Shown: in pieces, positions 18,801 to 27,209 of the stretch
How the letters are laid out: each line of letters starts with the position of its first letter
Position numbering within the stretch: the stretch's first letter is position 1
Assembly: GCA_003635265.1 (NCBI GenBank)
Contig: PYIZ01000048.1
Location: 186,001-250,000 of the forward strand
DNA from: Candidatus Poribacteria bacterium
GTDB taxonomy: Bacteria > Poribacteria > WGA-4E > PCPOR2b
DNA length: 64,000 nucleotides
Reading direction: 5' to 3'
Position numbers and translations under genes: made by a program
Notes under the pieces: model-generated
What the model was told of the DNA's origin: nothing
What the model saw: the letters and a program-made list of their open reading frames with translations, nothing else
Databases searched by the model: none

Positions 18801-19420
18801 TCGCGATCAACCTCTTTCACATTCTGAATAAATGTCCTTACCTTGACCGGATCTTTTCGCCCGGGACTCGCCTCAACGCGGCTACTGACATCGACGCCAT
18901 AGGGGCGCACCTGCTGGACGGCTGATGCGACATTATCGGGATCAAGGCCGCCTGCGAGAACGATCCGTCCGTACTGCTTCGCCTTTATAGCAAGCTGCCA
19001 ATCAAATGCTACTCCTGTTCCACCCAATGCTCCCTTAACATAAGTATCCAGTAGATATCCGCTGACACGATAATCGGACAGATGGGAACAACTCGATTCA
19101 TCTTTGACTCGCACCGCTTTGATGACCCTGCGATTGAACCCTTGGCAGAATTGAGGGGATTCATCGCCGTGCAACTGTAGCATATCTAAATGACATTCGT
19201 CGGCGATCGACTGAATTAACTCCGGGTCTGCATTGACGAATAGTCCAACTGTTGTGATGAAAGGGGGAAGTTGTTCGATAATTTTTGCCGCAGCTTTTGT
19301 ATCTTTGAGATAGCGTGGTGTATCAGGGACAAAATTGAAGCCGAGGGCATCCGCACCCGCATCAATTGACATCAGTGCATCGTCGATGTTGGTAACCCCA
19401 CAAATCTTGATTCGAGTCAA
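18782..19420 (-). CDS. trpF: Phosphoribosylanthranilate isomerase
   Basis: 212 residues if translation starts at TTG 19420, preceded by GGGAGAG. This matches the usual family N-terminus (LTRIKICGVT), whereas the ATG at 19465 would overlap sppA and add 15 unlikely residues. The enzyme converts PRA to CdRP in tryptophan synthesis. KICGVTN carries the catalytic Cys, LLDTYVKGALGGTGVAFDW holds the catalytic Asp and phosphate-binding loop, and LAGGLDPDNV and GVDVSSRVEASPGRKD complete the barrel. No other trp genes are adjacent; pabB lies 43 kb away. It overlaps DUF402. Confidence 0.95.
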   Translation of the reverse strand: MTRIKICGVTNIDDALMSIDAGADALGFNFVPDTPRYLKDTKAAAKIIEQLPPFITTVGLFVNADPELIQSIADECHLDMLQLHGDESPQFCQGFNRRVIKAVRVKDESSCSHLSDYRVSGYLLDTYVKGALGGTGVAFDWQLAIKAKQYGRIVLAGGLDPDNVASAVQQVRPYGVDVSSRVEASPGRKDPVKVRTFIQNVKEVDREWKQSN

Positions 19421-19445
19421 TTCGTTTCTCTCCCTTGTATCCAGC

Positions 19446-21356
19446 CTACCGGATAACAATCTCAAATGGCATCACCGTTGCGGCAGGTTCATTGGCAAAC
19501 AGATGTAACCAGTAAAGACTTGGTAAAGTTGTTTGTTTAATCGGTGCCGGCAATGGAAGGCGGGATGTCATCGGAAGCCGTATGTCCATTTCCATATCCT
19601 CTATCAACGTCTCTAAGAACGTTTTCGGCTTCGGCAGTATGATGATATCGATCTCATCGGTGGGATCCAGTGCAATCTGTTTTTTAGCAATTACGAGTGC
19701 GGTATCGAGTCCACCGAGTTCATCGACTAGTCCGATCTTCTTCGCCTGTTTTCCTGTCCAGATCCGTCCTTGCGCGAGTTCATCAATTTCGGCTTCGGTT
19801 TTATCCCTGCCCTCAGCAGCTTTCCGAACGAAATCGTGATAGATTGTCTCCAACAATTTCTGCAACCGCTCACGTTCTGTCGGTGTGAAATCGCCGTAGT
19901 CCGAATAGAGATTTGCATTCTGTCCGCGTGTGATAACCTCTTTTGTCAGCCCAATCTTATTATAGAGGCCTTTGAGGTTGAGTTTGCCGCCGAGTACGCC
20001 AATTGAGCCGGTAATTGTACCCGGTTCGGCAACAATCGTGCCTGCAGCCATGCCGATGTAATACCCACCCGATCCGGCAACGTCCGACATTGATACGATG
20101 ACGGGTTTTTCCTGCTGCGTCAGCAGCACCTCCCGCCAAATGGCATCTGATGCGACCGCAGATCCACCGGGACTATCAACTCGCATGATGACCGCTTGAA
20201 TGTCGCTATCCTCGCGGGCTTCACGGAGTGCCTCCGCCATTACGCCGGGGGTAATAACCTGTCCGGATGTAAATGGACTAGTAGGTGCATCGGACATGAT
20301 GGGACCGGTGGCGTAAATCAGTGCAACCTTTGCTTTTCCTGTTCTAGAGACTGGCTTCTTTGACGATGAAAGCATCGAAAAGAGTTTCATGAAACCCGCA
20401 AAGCCGGTGAGTTCAGGGGCTTCCGTCGATTTTTTGCCGTATTCCGACACAATTTCGGCTTTTTCCTCTGTACGCCCTTCAATTGATTGCACGAGTTCGT
20501 CGTAGTATTGGATTGCATCAACTAGCTTCGCCTGATACGCTTCTTCGGCGGTAAAAGGTCCCTGATCAATGATATCCGCAGCCAACACCGCATCAATTTC
20601 ATCCCGCCCGCTGGCGATCATTTCAACCTGCTGTGCATAAAGGTCATCGAGAATCGCATTCATCGCCTCTCTCTGTGCTTCCGACATGCTGTCTCGCATG
20701 AACGGCTCAATCGCTGATTTATACTTGCCGACGCTGTACATATCGGCTTTGACCTCTAGTTTATCAAGAAGCCCTCTGTAGAACATCACTTCAGCCCGCA
20801 GTCCTGTCAAACCGACCATCCCTGCTGGCATCAACACAATCCGATCCGCGGCACAAGCGAGCAGATATTCCACATTGCCACCGCTTTCCAGATAACTGAT
20901 GACTTCAATCCCGTCGCTTCGGAGTTGAATGATTTTGTCGCGGAGTTCCTGTAGCTTTGCCCAACCGATCCCAAGCCCCTCGATCTTTAGTAAGACGCCA
21001 GCAACTTCGTCGTCCTTGCGGATTTTGTCGATCTGTTTTGTTATGCTTCGGAGGGTTTTGATGCTTGGCGAAAATACGAATGTGGATCTGACCTCTGCAA
21101 GTGGTCCCTTAATTGATAGTTCAACATACTTGCGCGGAGGCATCTCTTGGGCATCTAACGTTTCGTGTAAGGAATCAGGGGATACCTCTGGCTCAACTGT
21201 TTCCTCTCCGTTCCGATCCCGATTTTCGAGGACTCCCTTGGTCTCGGAACGGACGATCTTATCAGAGGAGTCTAAGACTTGGGCAAAGGTCGAAAAGCAA
21301 ATTAGAAGGGTGCTGATAACGGTGAGCAGCCAGAATAGCTTTGTCAGTTTCGGCAT
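19446..21356 (-). CDS. sppA: Signal peptide peptidase SppA, 67K type
   Basis: 636 residues, the length of the double-domain form found in E. coli. An N-terminal signal or anchor (about residues 6-25) is followed by two ClpP/crotonase-like halves. The catalytic dyad is visible: Lys213 in GKYKSAIEPF and Ser429 in VAGSGGYYIG. The enzyme is bound to the inner membrane and degrades cleaved signal peptides on the periplasmic side. A linker of about 70 residues after the signal is longer than usual and rich in Glu. It heads the run with trpF, DUF402 and prs. Confidence 0.96.
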   Translation of the reverse strand: MPKLTKLFWLLTVISTLLICFSTFAQVLDSSDKIVRSETKGVLENRDRNGEETVEPEVSPDSLHETLDAQEMPPRKYVELSIKGPLAEVRSTFVFSPSIKTLRSITKQIDKIRKDDEVAGVLLKIEGLGIGWAKLQELRDKIIQLRSDGIEVISYLESGGNVEYLLACAADRIVLMPAGMVGLTGLRAEVMFYRGLLDKLEVKADMYSVGKYKSAIEPFMRDSMSEAQREAMNAILDDLYAQQVEMIASGRDEIDAVLAADIIDQGPFTAEEAYQAKLVDAIQYYDELVQSIEGRTEEKAEIVSEYGKKSTEAPELTGFAGFMKLFSMLSSSKKPVSRTGKAKVALIYATGPIMSDAPTSPFTSGQVITPGVMAEALREAREDSDIQAVIMRVDSPGGSAVASDAIWREVLLTQQEKPVIVSMSDVAGSGGYYIGMAAGTIVAEPGTITGSIGVLGGKLNLKGLYNKIGLTKEVITRGQNANLYSDYGDFTPTERERLQKLLETIYHDFVRKAAEGRDKTEAEIDELAQGRIWTGKQAKKIGLVDELGGLDTALVIAKKQIALDPTDEIDIIILPKPKTFLETLIEDMEMDIRLPMTSRLPLPAPIKQTTLPSLYWLHLFANEPAATVMPFEIVIR

Positions 21357-21462
21357 GGTGCTATCCTTTCTGGGGTGGTGTGTGAGGTCTGAACGAATTC
21401 ATTTTAACAAATGAGGCAGCAGGTTTCAACCCCAAATGTATATTTCCTTTGCCTACTAACTC

Positions 21463-21490
21463 GTAGGGAACGCAGATCTGCGTTCCCTAC
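21463..21490. repeat. Perfect 28-base palindrome at metallophosphoesterase 3' end
   Basis: GTAGGGAACGCAGA is followed directly by its exact reverse complement TCTGCGTTCCCTAC. The minus-strand metallophosphoesterase stop codon (21487-21489) lies inside it. In RNA it would form a long hairpin at the end of that gene and upstream of sppA, so it could act as a terminator, an RNA-stabilising REP-like element or a mobile-repeat copy. Confidence 0.85.
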
Positions 21491-22341
21491 AGTGGACGAA
21501 ACTCCACTAACCGACTGTTAGCATCAAACCCAGGGGCTCCCACGTACTGAACGGCATTTAGATTGATGCTATCCGCATGTGCAAAATGAATGTGGCCACA
21601 AAAAATAGCGACAAGGTTCTCCACCCTCACAAGGGTACGCGCAAACTCTAAGGTTGGGGGTAAATCTTCTCCGGTGCCCCATTGATCGCGACCCTCAGGT
21701 CCCCAATCCGGATCAGCGATTAAAATTGGGTTCTCGAAGCGTTCTAATGTTGGCTCCCGTAGCGTTGGAAGGCTCACGGGGATATGGGTGAGCAGCACCG
21801 TTGGCATTCCGTTTGCCAGATGTGTAGTCACAAACGCTGTCTGTTCTTCGTCTACCTGATAAATGGAATCATCGACCAGCAAAAATTGGATACCTCCTAT
21901 TTCATGTCGGGCATACGCAGCCTGTCCGTGATGCAGTGGTGCCAGTGCACCCCACCACTCTTCTCGCAATTCGCCACGTCCCTCCACGCCCGGATAATGC
22001 CAGTCGTGGTTTCCAGAGGTATACAGTACCGGAACGTCTACTTTATCAATCGACTTTGCGAGGGTTTCGACACCCGCCTGAGAGGGAAAATGCACCATAT
22101 CACCCGTCAGCGCAACCAGATCCGGAGAACTCTCTTTGGCTTCTTCCATCAGTTTGTCAAAGATCTGTTCTCTTGATGCAAAACGCTCGCACGCCCCCTG
22201 ACAAGCCTCTATATGTTCAGCGTCACGGTCGTCGATGAGGGCAATGTGTGAATCGGTAATGTGGAGCATCCGAACCGTCTCATCCAATCCTTCGATGCAG
22301 ATCGTTGCCGTTTCATCAGTCCATTTGTGTGTCATTCGCAT
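21487..22341 (-). CDS. Metallophosphoesterase (calcineurin-like phosphodiesterase)
   Basis: 284 residues from ATG 22341, with AAGGA 9 bases upstream. Five metal-binding motifs appear in order: D-x-H in ITDSHIALID, GDMVH, GNHDW, the His in LLTHIPVS and GHIHFAH. The fold hydrolyses phosphomonoesters or diesters with two metal ions. A CQGACERF stretch between motifs one and two adds an insert. Substrate unknown. No signal peptide from this start. A 28-base palindrome covers its stop. Confidence 0.9.
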   Translation of the reverse strand: MRMTHKWTDETATICIEGLDETVRMLHITDSHIALIDDRDAEHIEACQGACERFASREQIFDKLMEEAKESSPDLVALTGDMVHFPSQAGVETLAKSIDKVDVPVLYTSGNHDWHYPGVEGRGELREEWWGALAPLHHGQAAYARHEIGGIQFLLVDDSIYQVDEEQTAFVTTHLANGMPTVLLTHIPVSLPTLREPTLERFENPILIADPDWGPEGRDQWGTGEDLPPTLEFARTLVRVENLVAIFCGHIHFAHADSINLNAVQYVGAPGFDANSRLVEFRPL

Positions 22342-22535
22342 GATTGTTTTCCTTGTATGATGTGTCGGTTTTTCGGTGGATTTGTACCCGATGACCAATT
22401 AAGTTTAGAACCTTGATGTGAATATGATAGATGTGTAGGTTAGAGCCACTGAAATTCGCTCGTTTTCTTAAGACTTCAAGTTGAATTTGCCCTCTTGAAT
22501 ATGGCGGTGTACCACAGCGAGAATATGAAATGGCA

Positions 22536-22880
22536 TCATTCGTGTTGTTCGTTGATAATTCGTTGGATTTCGCTTTTCAAAATCGGAAGTTCGGAGTGCA
22601 CTATATCCCAGATAATATCAATATCAATGTCAAAGTAAGCATGAATTAGTCTATCCCTTAAACCCGCAATCTTTCGCCACGAGACGTTTGGATAGTTCTC
22701 GCGAATCGAGTCAGGAACCTGTTTGACTGATTCACCGATGATTTCAAGATTTCGGACAACTGCATCAAATCGCATCCGGTCGGTTTCAAACTGGCAACGA
22801 GTAGTACCTTGAATATACGATTCAATACGGTTAATTGCCTCCACGATGTCCTGAAGATATATGTCATAGGTTCGCGACAT
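22536..22880 (-). CDS. HepT-like ribonuclease toxin (HEPN/DUF86), type VII TA
   Basis: 114 residues, all-helical HEPN domain. The R-x4-H-x-Y motif is R75, H80, Y82 in LRDRLIHAYFD. In studied systems Arg and His form the RNase site, and the Tyr is the residue AMPylated by the partner antitoxin. The start overlaps the nucleotidyltransferase stop by 17 bases and is preceded by GAGG, so the two are coupled. It likely cleaves RNA when not modified. Confidence 0.9.
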   Translation of the reverse strand: MSRTYDIYLQDIVEAINRIESYIQGTTRCQFETDRMRFDAVVRNLEIIGESVKQVPDSIRENYPNVSWRKIAGLRDRLIHAYFDIDIDIIWDIVHSELPILKSEIQRIINEQHE

Positions 22881-23175
22881 ACTCTACCTCTTTTTCTATA
22901 TAAGGTTTCAGGCGCGGTTTAACGGACTTAGCGGTAACAAGGTCAACCTTCCTCTCAAACAGATCTTCGAGGAAGAGAACGAGCCCCATATAGTCATGAA
23001 AGGTCGATCTTTCTAATTCGACGAGTAGGTCAATGTCACTTGTAGCGTGCGCTGTTCCATTCACGTGCGATCCGAACAGTCCAATCTGCTTGACACCGTA
23101 TTTCCGCAGTGTTTCCCGATTGTCTGCAAGTGTCTGTTTGATCAAGTGTTTGCTGAGAATTGCTTGGTTCTCCAA
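22864..23175 (-). CDS. MntA-like minimal nucleotidyltransferase antitoxin
   Basis: 103 residues from TTG 23175, favoured by GGAGGG 7 bases upstream; an ATG at 23208 lacks a ribosome site but keeps the frame. The nucleotidyltransferase signature GSx10DxD is complete: GLFGSHVNG then SDIDLLVEL, with a third acidic residue in RKVDLVTAK. In characterised pairs this protein transfers AMP to a Tyr of HepT and silences it. The gene precedes and overlaps hepT. Confidence 0.9.
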   Translation of the reverse strand: MENQAILSKHLIKQTLADNRETLRKYGVKQIGLFGSHVNGTAHATSDIDLLVELERSTFHDYMGLVLFLEDLFERKVDLVTAKSVKPRLKPYIEKEVEYVANL

Positions 23176-23395
23176 CTTGAAACCCTCCGCTAAAGCCTTT
23201 GAGAACATGGCTAGCAGTTACAACGCTTTTGTGAGCATGGTATTTTTCCGGTTTCGGTAACTGACTACGTTATTATACATTTTTTTATATCGTTTATCAA
23301 ACTCGTACTGTAGTATAATTACACAACAACCAAATTGGAAAAGTCTCAATCAAAAACTGTTACAGAGAATCTACAGAGGAAAAAGGAGGTTATCC

Positions 23396-24190
23396 ATGCG
23401 CGTTGAACTTTTAGCCATTGATTGCCAAAATGACTTCTGTGATCCGGGTGGCGCGCTTTATGTGCCGGGTGCAGAAGACGATATGTCTCGCTTGGCGACA
23501 TTTATCGCTCGGATCGGAAATCGTCTACACAATATGCACTTCACGCTTGACAGCCATCACACGGTTGATGTCGGACATCCGATATTTTGGAAAAATAGTG
23601 ATGGTGAGTTGCCAGAACCATTTACCACCATCACGCATGAGGATGTCAAAGCTGGAAACTGGATGCCGTACGACTCAGCATTTACCCAACGTATGTTGGA
23701 TTACACTCGACTGTTGGAGGAAAATAATCGATATCAGTTGACAATTTGGCCCATACACTGCCGAATCGCAACGTGGGGCAGTGCGCTCTATCCTTCTGTG
23801 GATCAGGCGGTACGGGATTGGGAATCATCTCAATTGGGAGTGGTTGATTTCGTAACGAAGGGTTCAAATATCTTTACCGAGCATTACAGCGCGGTGAAGG
23901 CAGATGTCCCAGATCCAGAAGACCCCACCACGCAGCTCAATACCGACCTGATCCAGAAATTGGAACGGTGTGATCAGGTGATTGTCGTCGGCGAAGCGTT
24001 ATCTCACTGTGTCGCAAGTACGGTGCGAGATGTCGCCGCCGAGCTTGGCGACGAAGGGACGAAGAATTTTGTTATCCTTGAGGATTGTATGTCGAATGTC
24101 CCCGGCTTTGAATCGCTCGGTGATGCGTTCCTACACGATATGTCACAGCTGGGGGTGACCATTACCAACAGTGTAGATTTTATGCGGTGA
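23396..24190 (+). CDS. Nicotinamidase/isochorismatase-like cysteine hydrolase
   Basis: 264 residues. The Asp of the catalytic triad is in LAIDCQNDFCDPGG and the Cys nucleophile in ALSHCVAST; the Lys probably lies near residues 80-90. FTLDSHHTVDVGHP provides possible metal-binding His, as in nicotinamidases, and IWPIHCRIATWGSAL matches the PncA segment WPxHC. It may deamidate nicotinamide or a related amide, but a role in another amidohydrolase reaction is possible. AAGGAGG lies 6 bases before the ATG, one of the strongest sites in the window. Confidence 0.88.
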   Translation: MRVELLAIDCQNDFCDPGGALYVPGAEDDMSRLATFIARIGNRLHNMHFTLDSHHTVDVGHPIFWKNSDGELPEPFTTITHEDVKAGNWMPYDSAFTQRMLDYTRLLEENNRYQLTIWPIHCRIATWGSALYPSVDQAVRDWESSQLGVVDFVTKGSNIFTEHYSAVKADVPDPEDPTTQLNTDLIQKLERCDQVIVVGEALSHCVASTVRDVAAELGDEGTKNFVILEDCMSNVPGFESLGDAFLHDMSQLGVTITNSVDFMR

Positions 24191-24254
24191 ATCGTGGCGG
24201 GATTGGCGAAACCGCCCTGCGAAACGGACGTTCCCCAAGGGTAGGAGGGTATCT

Positions 24255-24395
24255 ATGATGAAACCGAAACGCAAACCCAAGACGTTCGCAGGGACGGTCG
24301 CCCAAAACCTGACACGAAAAAAGCAAATTGAAACCATGCGAAAGCAGCTGTTAAAGAATGCACAAAAGAATCAGAATTATAAAAAAAGCACCTGA
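24255..24395 (+). CDS. Lysine-rich 46-residue small protein
   Basis: A 46-codon frame starting MMKPKRKPKTFAG and ending NYKKST. It contains 11 Lys and 3 Arg, giving strong positive charge and suggesting nucleic-acid or ribosome contact. AGGAGGG stands 5 bases before ATG 24255, an excellent ribosome site, which is the main reason to call it real. It begins 65 bases after the nicotinamidase-like stop on the same strand, so it may share that transcript. I do not recognise a family. Confidence 0.55.
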   Translation: MMKPKRKPKTFAGTVAQNLTRKKQIETMRKQLLKNAQKNQNYKKST

Positions 24396-24404
24396 TTACT
24401 TGAG

Positions 24405-25808
24405 TCACTTCCTGACAGCGTCACAATACTGCCGCAAATTCTCCTTGCCCAACTTCTCATAAACCGCTTCTCGCAGCCGATGTTGTTCCAACCCGGAGTC
24501 TTCCTTCAGTAAACGCTCGACCTCTTCTGCATCTCGGAGTTCAAGCGGCAACGATTCTGCGTTCAACTGGCGTATAACGAGCCGTGCACCGAGTGCCGCT
24601 GCCTCTCGGATGGACATAACATCGGTCTTATCCACCGTGTCAAACGCTGTGTGTCCAAACCCTCTGCCGGGCGGACGACCAACCGTTGTTATGCTGCCGG
24701 TGGGAAGGCCTCTCAGGAAATAGGGGTAGTGATCGGAATAGCAGCTGATCCCCTGTCCAACGGCGATATCTTGCCCCATCTCCTCGGCTGCGTTTTCGAT
24801 GAAAGATTCAAAATCCGGCAAACGGTGTAGCTGGATACCTTTTCGTCCACCGGGGTTGCCGGCAGAATCCAAATTCCAAACAAAACGGACATGCGCTAGA
24901 TTATCGCCTAACCCCTGAGCATCATGATACGCGCCGAATAAGCCCACCTCCTCATTGCTCCAAGCGATAAATCGCACCGTGCGAGCCAACCCATCCTTTG
25001 CATAAGCTGACAACACACGCGCCATCTCTGTGACGACCACCATCCCGCTAAGTGGATCATTCGCGCCCTGCGTGATGTCGTGTCCATCGTAATGACATCC
25101 AACAATAATAACCTCATCGGGATGTGTTTTGCCGCGGAGTTCCCCTACGATGTTCCACGCGGTTGTGGGTCGATATTCATCGGTGGTCTTAATCCTTACA
25201 CGCACCGCCCCATTTTGCCGGGATAAACGGTGAAGAAATTCGCCGGTCTCATAGGAGACTCCGATGCCAGGTATAACGGCTTCGTGATTCCAGCCAACGG
25301 TGCCTGTAACTGCGCCATAGCCGGGGTAGTGGTTCTGGAAGATGAATCCGTTTGCGTCGTATAAGATAGCGCGGTCATACTTCTCCATGCGGTGGATGCC
25401 ACCGCTCCGGGAAATAACAATGCTTTCTGCAAGACGGCCTTTCTCTTTCTCGAAATCTTTCTCTATCCCTTCATCGACGAAAACGAGATCTCCCTCCACT
25501 TCTGCGGCTGGACAGTAAGGTAACGAGATACACGGCACTTCGCGCTCTACAGGACTGAGAATCTCCAAGGCCGCCTCCCCGCGATACCATCCATCATAGT
25601 CATAGGCGTCCTTATGGACGTTAGCTAACCCGTAAGAGGCAAATTTCTCTTCTAGCAGATCTGCAGCAAGGGAGGCACCTTCCGTCCCGCCGAATCGCGA
25701 TCCAAAATCGTCACAGAGCGTTGTCAGCAACGCCATCGGTTCAGTTGAGGTGTATATATCCCCAACGATTTTCTGATCTAGTTCGAGATAGGGATTGGTT
25801 GTTGGCAT
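24405..25808 (-). CDS. M28 family zinc aminopeptidase/carboxypeptidase
   Basis: 467 residues. Zinc ligands appear in VGCHYDGHD, GANDPLSGMVV and WSNEEVGLFGAYHD (the EE pair includes the catalytic Glu), with further ligands in WNLDSAGN and YSDHYPYF. Residues about 90-200 look like a PA domain inserted before the peptidase core. No signal peptide is visible, so it may act in the cytoplasm. AAGGAG precedes the ATG by about 10 bases. The last 60 residues are a helical tail. Confidence 0.92.
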   Translation of the reverse strand: MPTTNPYLELDQKIVGDIYTSTEPMALLTTLCDDFGSRFGGTEGASLAADLLEEKFASYGLANVHKDAYDYDGWYRGEAALEILSPVEREVPCISLPYCPAAEVEGDLVFVDEGIEKDFEKEKGRLAESIVISRSGGIHRMEKYDRAILYDANGFIFQNHYPGYGAVTGTVGWNHEAVIPGIGVSYETGEFLHRLSRQNGAVRVRIKTTDEYRPTTAWNIVGELRGKTHPDEVIIVGCHYDGHDITQGANDPLSGMVVVTEMARVLSAYAKDGLARTVRFIAWSNEEVGLFGAYHDAQGLGDNLAHVRFVWNLDSAGNPGGRKGIQLHRLPDFESFIENAAEEMGQDIAVGQGISCYSDHYPYFLRGLPTGSITTVGRPPGRGFGHTAFDTVDKTDVMSIREAAALGARLVIRQLNAESLPLELRDAEEVERLLKEDSGLEQHRLREAVYEKLGKENLRQYCDAVRK

Positions 25809-25998
25809 ATTCTTTTGTCTCCTTCCAGTCCTCTCCGCTTTGAAAGATTACCAAGAGATGAGTTTCCTACCCCGGTCGCGGGATGCGCTCGAACTTGTCC
25901 CTTGGTTTCAAGTCCTCTGGTCTTCTCGTCTTCTTGTTTTCTGGTCTTCTTCGCGCTGTTGCGTCTTTGCGTTAAATTCTGTTCACTTTTTCGGTTTC

Positions 25999-26766
25999 TC
26001 AGTTCATATCCGGCATCGCTTCTACCTCGCCGGAGGTGTCTCGTTGCATCGTCGGTCTAATGACCACCGAAGGGAGGTTAGTCCGTTGTGGTAGACTCGC
26101 CATGAGGCAGATCGTTGCCGACGTTTCGTCGACATCCACCATCTCAGGGCGTGTTTCGTCGGGCGGAGGAATGGGACGCTTATCGAGGATAGGGGTGTCA
26201 ACCTCACCGGGAATGATCACACTTGCCCGAATGCCGGTGTTCCGCAGATCGACATTGAGAAAGTCAGTAAAATTGATGACTGCTGCCTTGGCAGGACCGT
26301 ACGCTAACCCGCTAAAAGGTCCGGGGGTTACACCAGCTAGGGATGAAACATTGATAATAGTGCCCTGTTTTGCCTTCAGCATAGCGGGGACTACCGCTTG
26401 TGTGCAGTAGATTGTGCCAATCAGGTTGGAATCGAAGACGCTGCGAATCTCCTCCGGCGTAATGGTGAGCAGCCGTCGATTTTTGGAACTGTGACCGGCG
26501 TTATTCACCAACACATCAATGCGACCAAAAGTGTCGAATACCTCCTTTGCCATCTGATGAACAGCATCGTGATCAGCGACATCTAGTGACATCGCTACGG
26601 CTGTGCCACCATCGGCAATAACCTCATCTCTGACCGCTTCAACCTTTGCCGCTGTTCTACCAATCAACACCACCTTGGCACCCTGCTGCGCCATCATTAT
26701 CCCCGCACCGCGCCCGATACCGCTGCCGCCGCCGGTGATGATACAAACTTTATCTTGTAAACTCAT
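25999..26766 (-). CDS. Short-chain dehydrogenase/reductase
   Basis: 255 residues. Cofactor motif TGGGSGIGRGAG near residue 11, NNAG in VLVNNAGHSS, catalytic Ser in INVSSLAG and YxxxK in YGPAKAAV. GRTAAKVE after strand beta-2 suggests NADP preference. The C-terminus ends in a variable acidic tail. AGGTG lies 6 bases before the ATG. Substrate unknown. Confidence 0.92.
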   Translation of the reverse strand: MSLQDKVCIITGGGSGIGRGAGIMMAQQGAKVVLIGRTAAKVEAVRDEVIADGGTAVAMSLDVADHDAVHQMAKEVFDTFGRIDVLVNNAGHSSKNRRLLTITPEEIRSVFDSNLIGTIYCTQAVVPAMLKAKQGTIINVSSLAGVTPGPFSGLAYGPAKAAVINFTDFLNVDLRNTGIRASVIIPGEVDTPILDKRPIPPPDETRPEMVDVDETSATICLMASLPQRTNLPSVVIRPTMQRDTSGEVEAMPDMN

Positions 26767-26950
26767 CTGTCACCTCGTGATTAGTTAAATGGTAAGAAGT
26801 ATTGAATGTTTAATTATGTTCCTATTAGCTTTTGGTGCTAGTTAGTGAAAAAGTCGTTTCCGCATTGTTCAAGTCGCTTTGGATCCCGATTTATCGGGGA
26901 GTTCATTGGTTCGTTAATTCATTCTTCTTACGTTCTCCCCCTTCGGATAC

Positions 26951-26970
26951 ACATGTCGCCCCGCTGGGGC
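26951..26970. repeat. ACATGTCGCCCC repeat, copy 1
   Basis: Twenty bases, ACATGTCGCCCCGCTGGGGC, with an internal GCCCC/GGGGC hairpin. It matches 19 of 20 bases with the copy at 27002. Confidence 0.75.
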
Positions 26971-27001
26971 TTTGGGGTATTTGTTTATCCGTGTACTATA
27001 A

Positions 27002-27021
27002 ACATGTCGCCCCTCTGGGGC
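27002..27021. repeat. ACATGTCGCCCC repeat, copy 2
   Basis: Twenty bases, ACATGTCGCCCCTCTGGGGC, differing from copy 1 only in the hairpin loop. It is in direct orientation 31 bases further on. Confidence 0.75.
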
Positions 27022-27209
27022 TAAATGAACCGGTGAACCAATGATTTTCATACCCCGACTCGTTCCCAATTATCGGGAGAGCAGCATTTCACGCTTCAGG
27101 TTATCAACAGCTGCAAACTAGCACCACCGGTTATTAACTTAATGAAACGTAAAACGTGAAGGGCTATCTGCCTTTTCTCACGTTTCACGCATTACAGAAA
27201 TGTTGCTTC

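Larger units (their letters stand above)
26767..27209. other. Repeat-rich intergenic region (443 bases)
   Basis: No gene is supported. It contains a TCCCGATTTATCGGGG element (26884-26899), two copies of ACATGTCGCCCC(G/T)CTGGGGC, a GCAAACTAGCACCACCGGTTATTAACTT element (27114-27141) and an inverted pair of CGTTTCACG-type repeats (27141-27160 and 27177-27196). The same modules recur singly elsewhere in the window, so this looks like an accumulation site for short non-autonomous repeats. Confidence 0.7.
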
